From contig JBEHWX010000063.1 of the NCBI GenBank assembly GCA_048498995.1, positions 1 through 33,490 on the forward strand: a DNA stretch of 33,490 bases, given 5' to 3'. A program made the position numbers and the translations under genes. This DNA is from JBEHWX01 sp048498995 (GTDB lineage Bacteria; Bacteroidota; Ignavibacteria; OLB7). Positions 33,244 through 33,490 of this stretch are shown here, piece by piece (position 1 is the first letter of the stretch; each line of letters opens with the position of its first letter). The notes under the pieces are model-generated. The model saw only the letters and a list, made by a program, of their open reading frames with translations, was not told the DNA's origin and ran no database searches.

Positions 33244-33259
33244 CGCGGCGCATGCCGCG
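33244..33259. other. Short palindrome after the third paralogue
   Basis: CGCGGC and GCCGCG around GCAT, beginning 5 bases after the stop codon. It may be a weak terminator hairpin; no T tract follows. Confidence 0.3.
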
Positions 33260-33275
33260 CGAAGCAGGGGAGATC

Positions 33276-33323
33276 GCGATGGCGGGCGTTGGCGATGGCG
33301 GGCGTTGGCGATGGCGGGCGTTC
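33276..33323. repeat. 16-bp tandem repeat, three copies
   Basis: Three copies of GCGATGGCGGGCGTTG, the last ending in C, in the intergenic region after the third paralogue. No coding role is apparent. Confidence 0.9.
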
Positions 33324-33404
33324 GCGGAGCGGCAGCGGCGTGACGAGAGAAGGGGATGAAGCGAGGCGTGAGCGAACGGTAATCGGATGGAACGACGAAG
33401 CGGG

Positions 33405-33437
33405 CCGGGGAGCGATTCCCGGTTCTTTTTCTTTTTC
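33405..33437 (+). terminator. Intrinsic terminator with T tract
   Basis: CCGGGG pairs with TCCCGG (6 bp, one G-T) around a 6-nt loop, followed by TTCTTTTTCTTTTT. It is the only hairpin in the window with a clear T tract, and lies about 170 bases after the last gene. Confidence 0.6.
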
Positions 33438-33465
33438 CGTTCGTGCTGAGCCTGTCGAAGCACTG
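33438..33465. repeat. REP-like palindromic element
   Basis: Contains TTCGTGCTGAGCCTGTCGA followed by AGCAC, so GTGCT and AGCAC pair. From memory, closely similar sequences are common dispersed intergenic repeats in many bacterial genomes, including sphingomonads. It lies directly after the T-rich terminator, a frequent place for such elements. Only one copy is in the window. Confidence 0.5.
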
Positions 33466-33490
33466 CACTTCTCTTGTCGGCCATCGGAAG

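Overview
The window is a high-GC (roughly 65%) bacterial chromosome segment with 18 supportable protein-coding genes, no rRNA or tRNA that I can see, no insertion sequence and no CRISPR array. Five encoded proteins end in the C-terminal sorting domain of the type IX secretion system (T9SS), one gene is a TonB-dependent receptor with a carboxypeptidase-like N-terminal domain, and several intergenic regions carry TAnnTTG/TAnnTTTG boxes like the Bacteroidota -7 element. Together these point to a high-GC member of the Bacteroidota/Chlorobi (FCB) group. A Kapabacteria/Ignavibacteria-like or Rhodothermia-like lineage would fit, but this is inference and the exact lineage cannot be fixed from the sequence alone.

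Layout. 1-172: a 15-bp tandem array cut by the window edge. 203-1448: a DUF99 protein and a small CxxCxxCC (YkgJ-type) protein, separated by copies of a palindromic intergenic repeat. 1835-5842: a glycine-rich T9SS substrate followed by DNA primase (dnaG). 5951-6101: six tandem copies of the same palindromic repeat, lying between convergent genes. 6147-8039 (minus): a secreted propeller-like T9SS substrate, divergent from a TonB-dependent receptor at 8357-10909. 11045-13609: a TPR lipoprotein with a long Gly/Thr/Asn low-complexity tail, possibly SprE/PorW-like. 13778-15618: pyrK and pyrD, the two subunits of NAD-dependent dihydroorotate dehydrogenase. 15877-18240: a PcrA/UvrD helicase. 18769-26093: a four-gene co-oriented block made of a single-pass membrane-anchored protein with beta-rich domains, two related outer-membrane-type proteins, and a vWA-OmpA protein. 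26204-26878 (minus): a KDPG aldolase-family enzyme. 27160-33238: three tandem paralogues of the choice-of-anchor B family, each with a signal peptide and a T9SS sorting domain.

How the genes fit together. Housekeeping genes (dnaG, pyrKD, pcrA, the aldolase) are interspersed with a large share of cell-envelope and secreted products. The T9SS substrates imply a T9SS elsewhere in the genome; of its components, only the TPR lipoprotein here is a weak candidate. The best candidate for an undescribed system is 18769-26093. It combines an inner-membrane-anchored periplasmic protein, two paralogous outer-membrane proteins sharing a C-terminal motif, and a peptidoglycan-binding OmpA/vWA protein, which is the parts list of an envelope-spanning assembly. 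Its function is not known to me.

Most genes are followed by strong GC-rich hairpins, usually without a T tract. These, the repeats and the few promoter-like boxes are listed as separate features.
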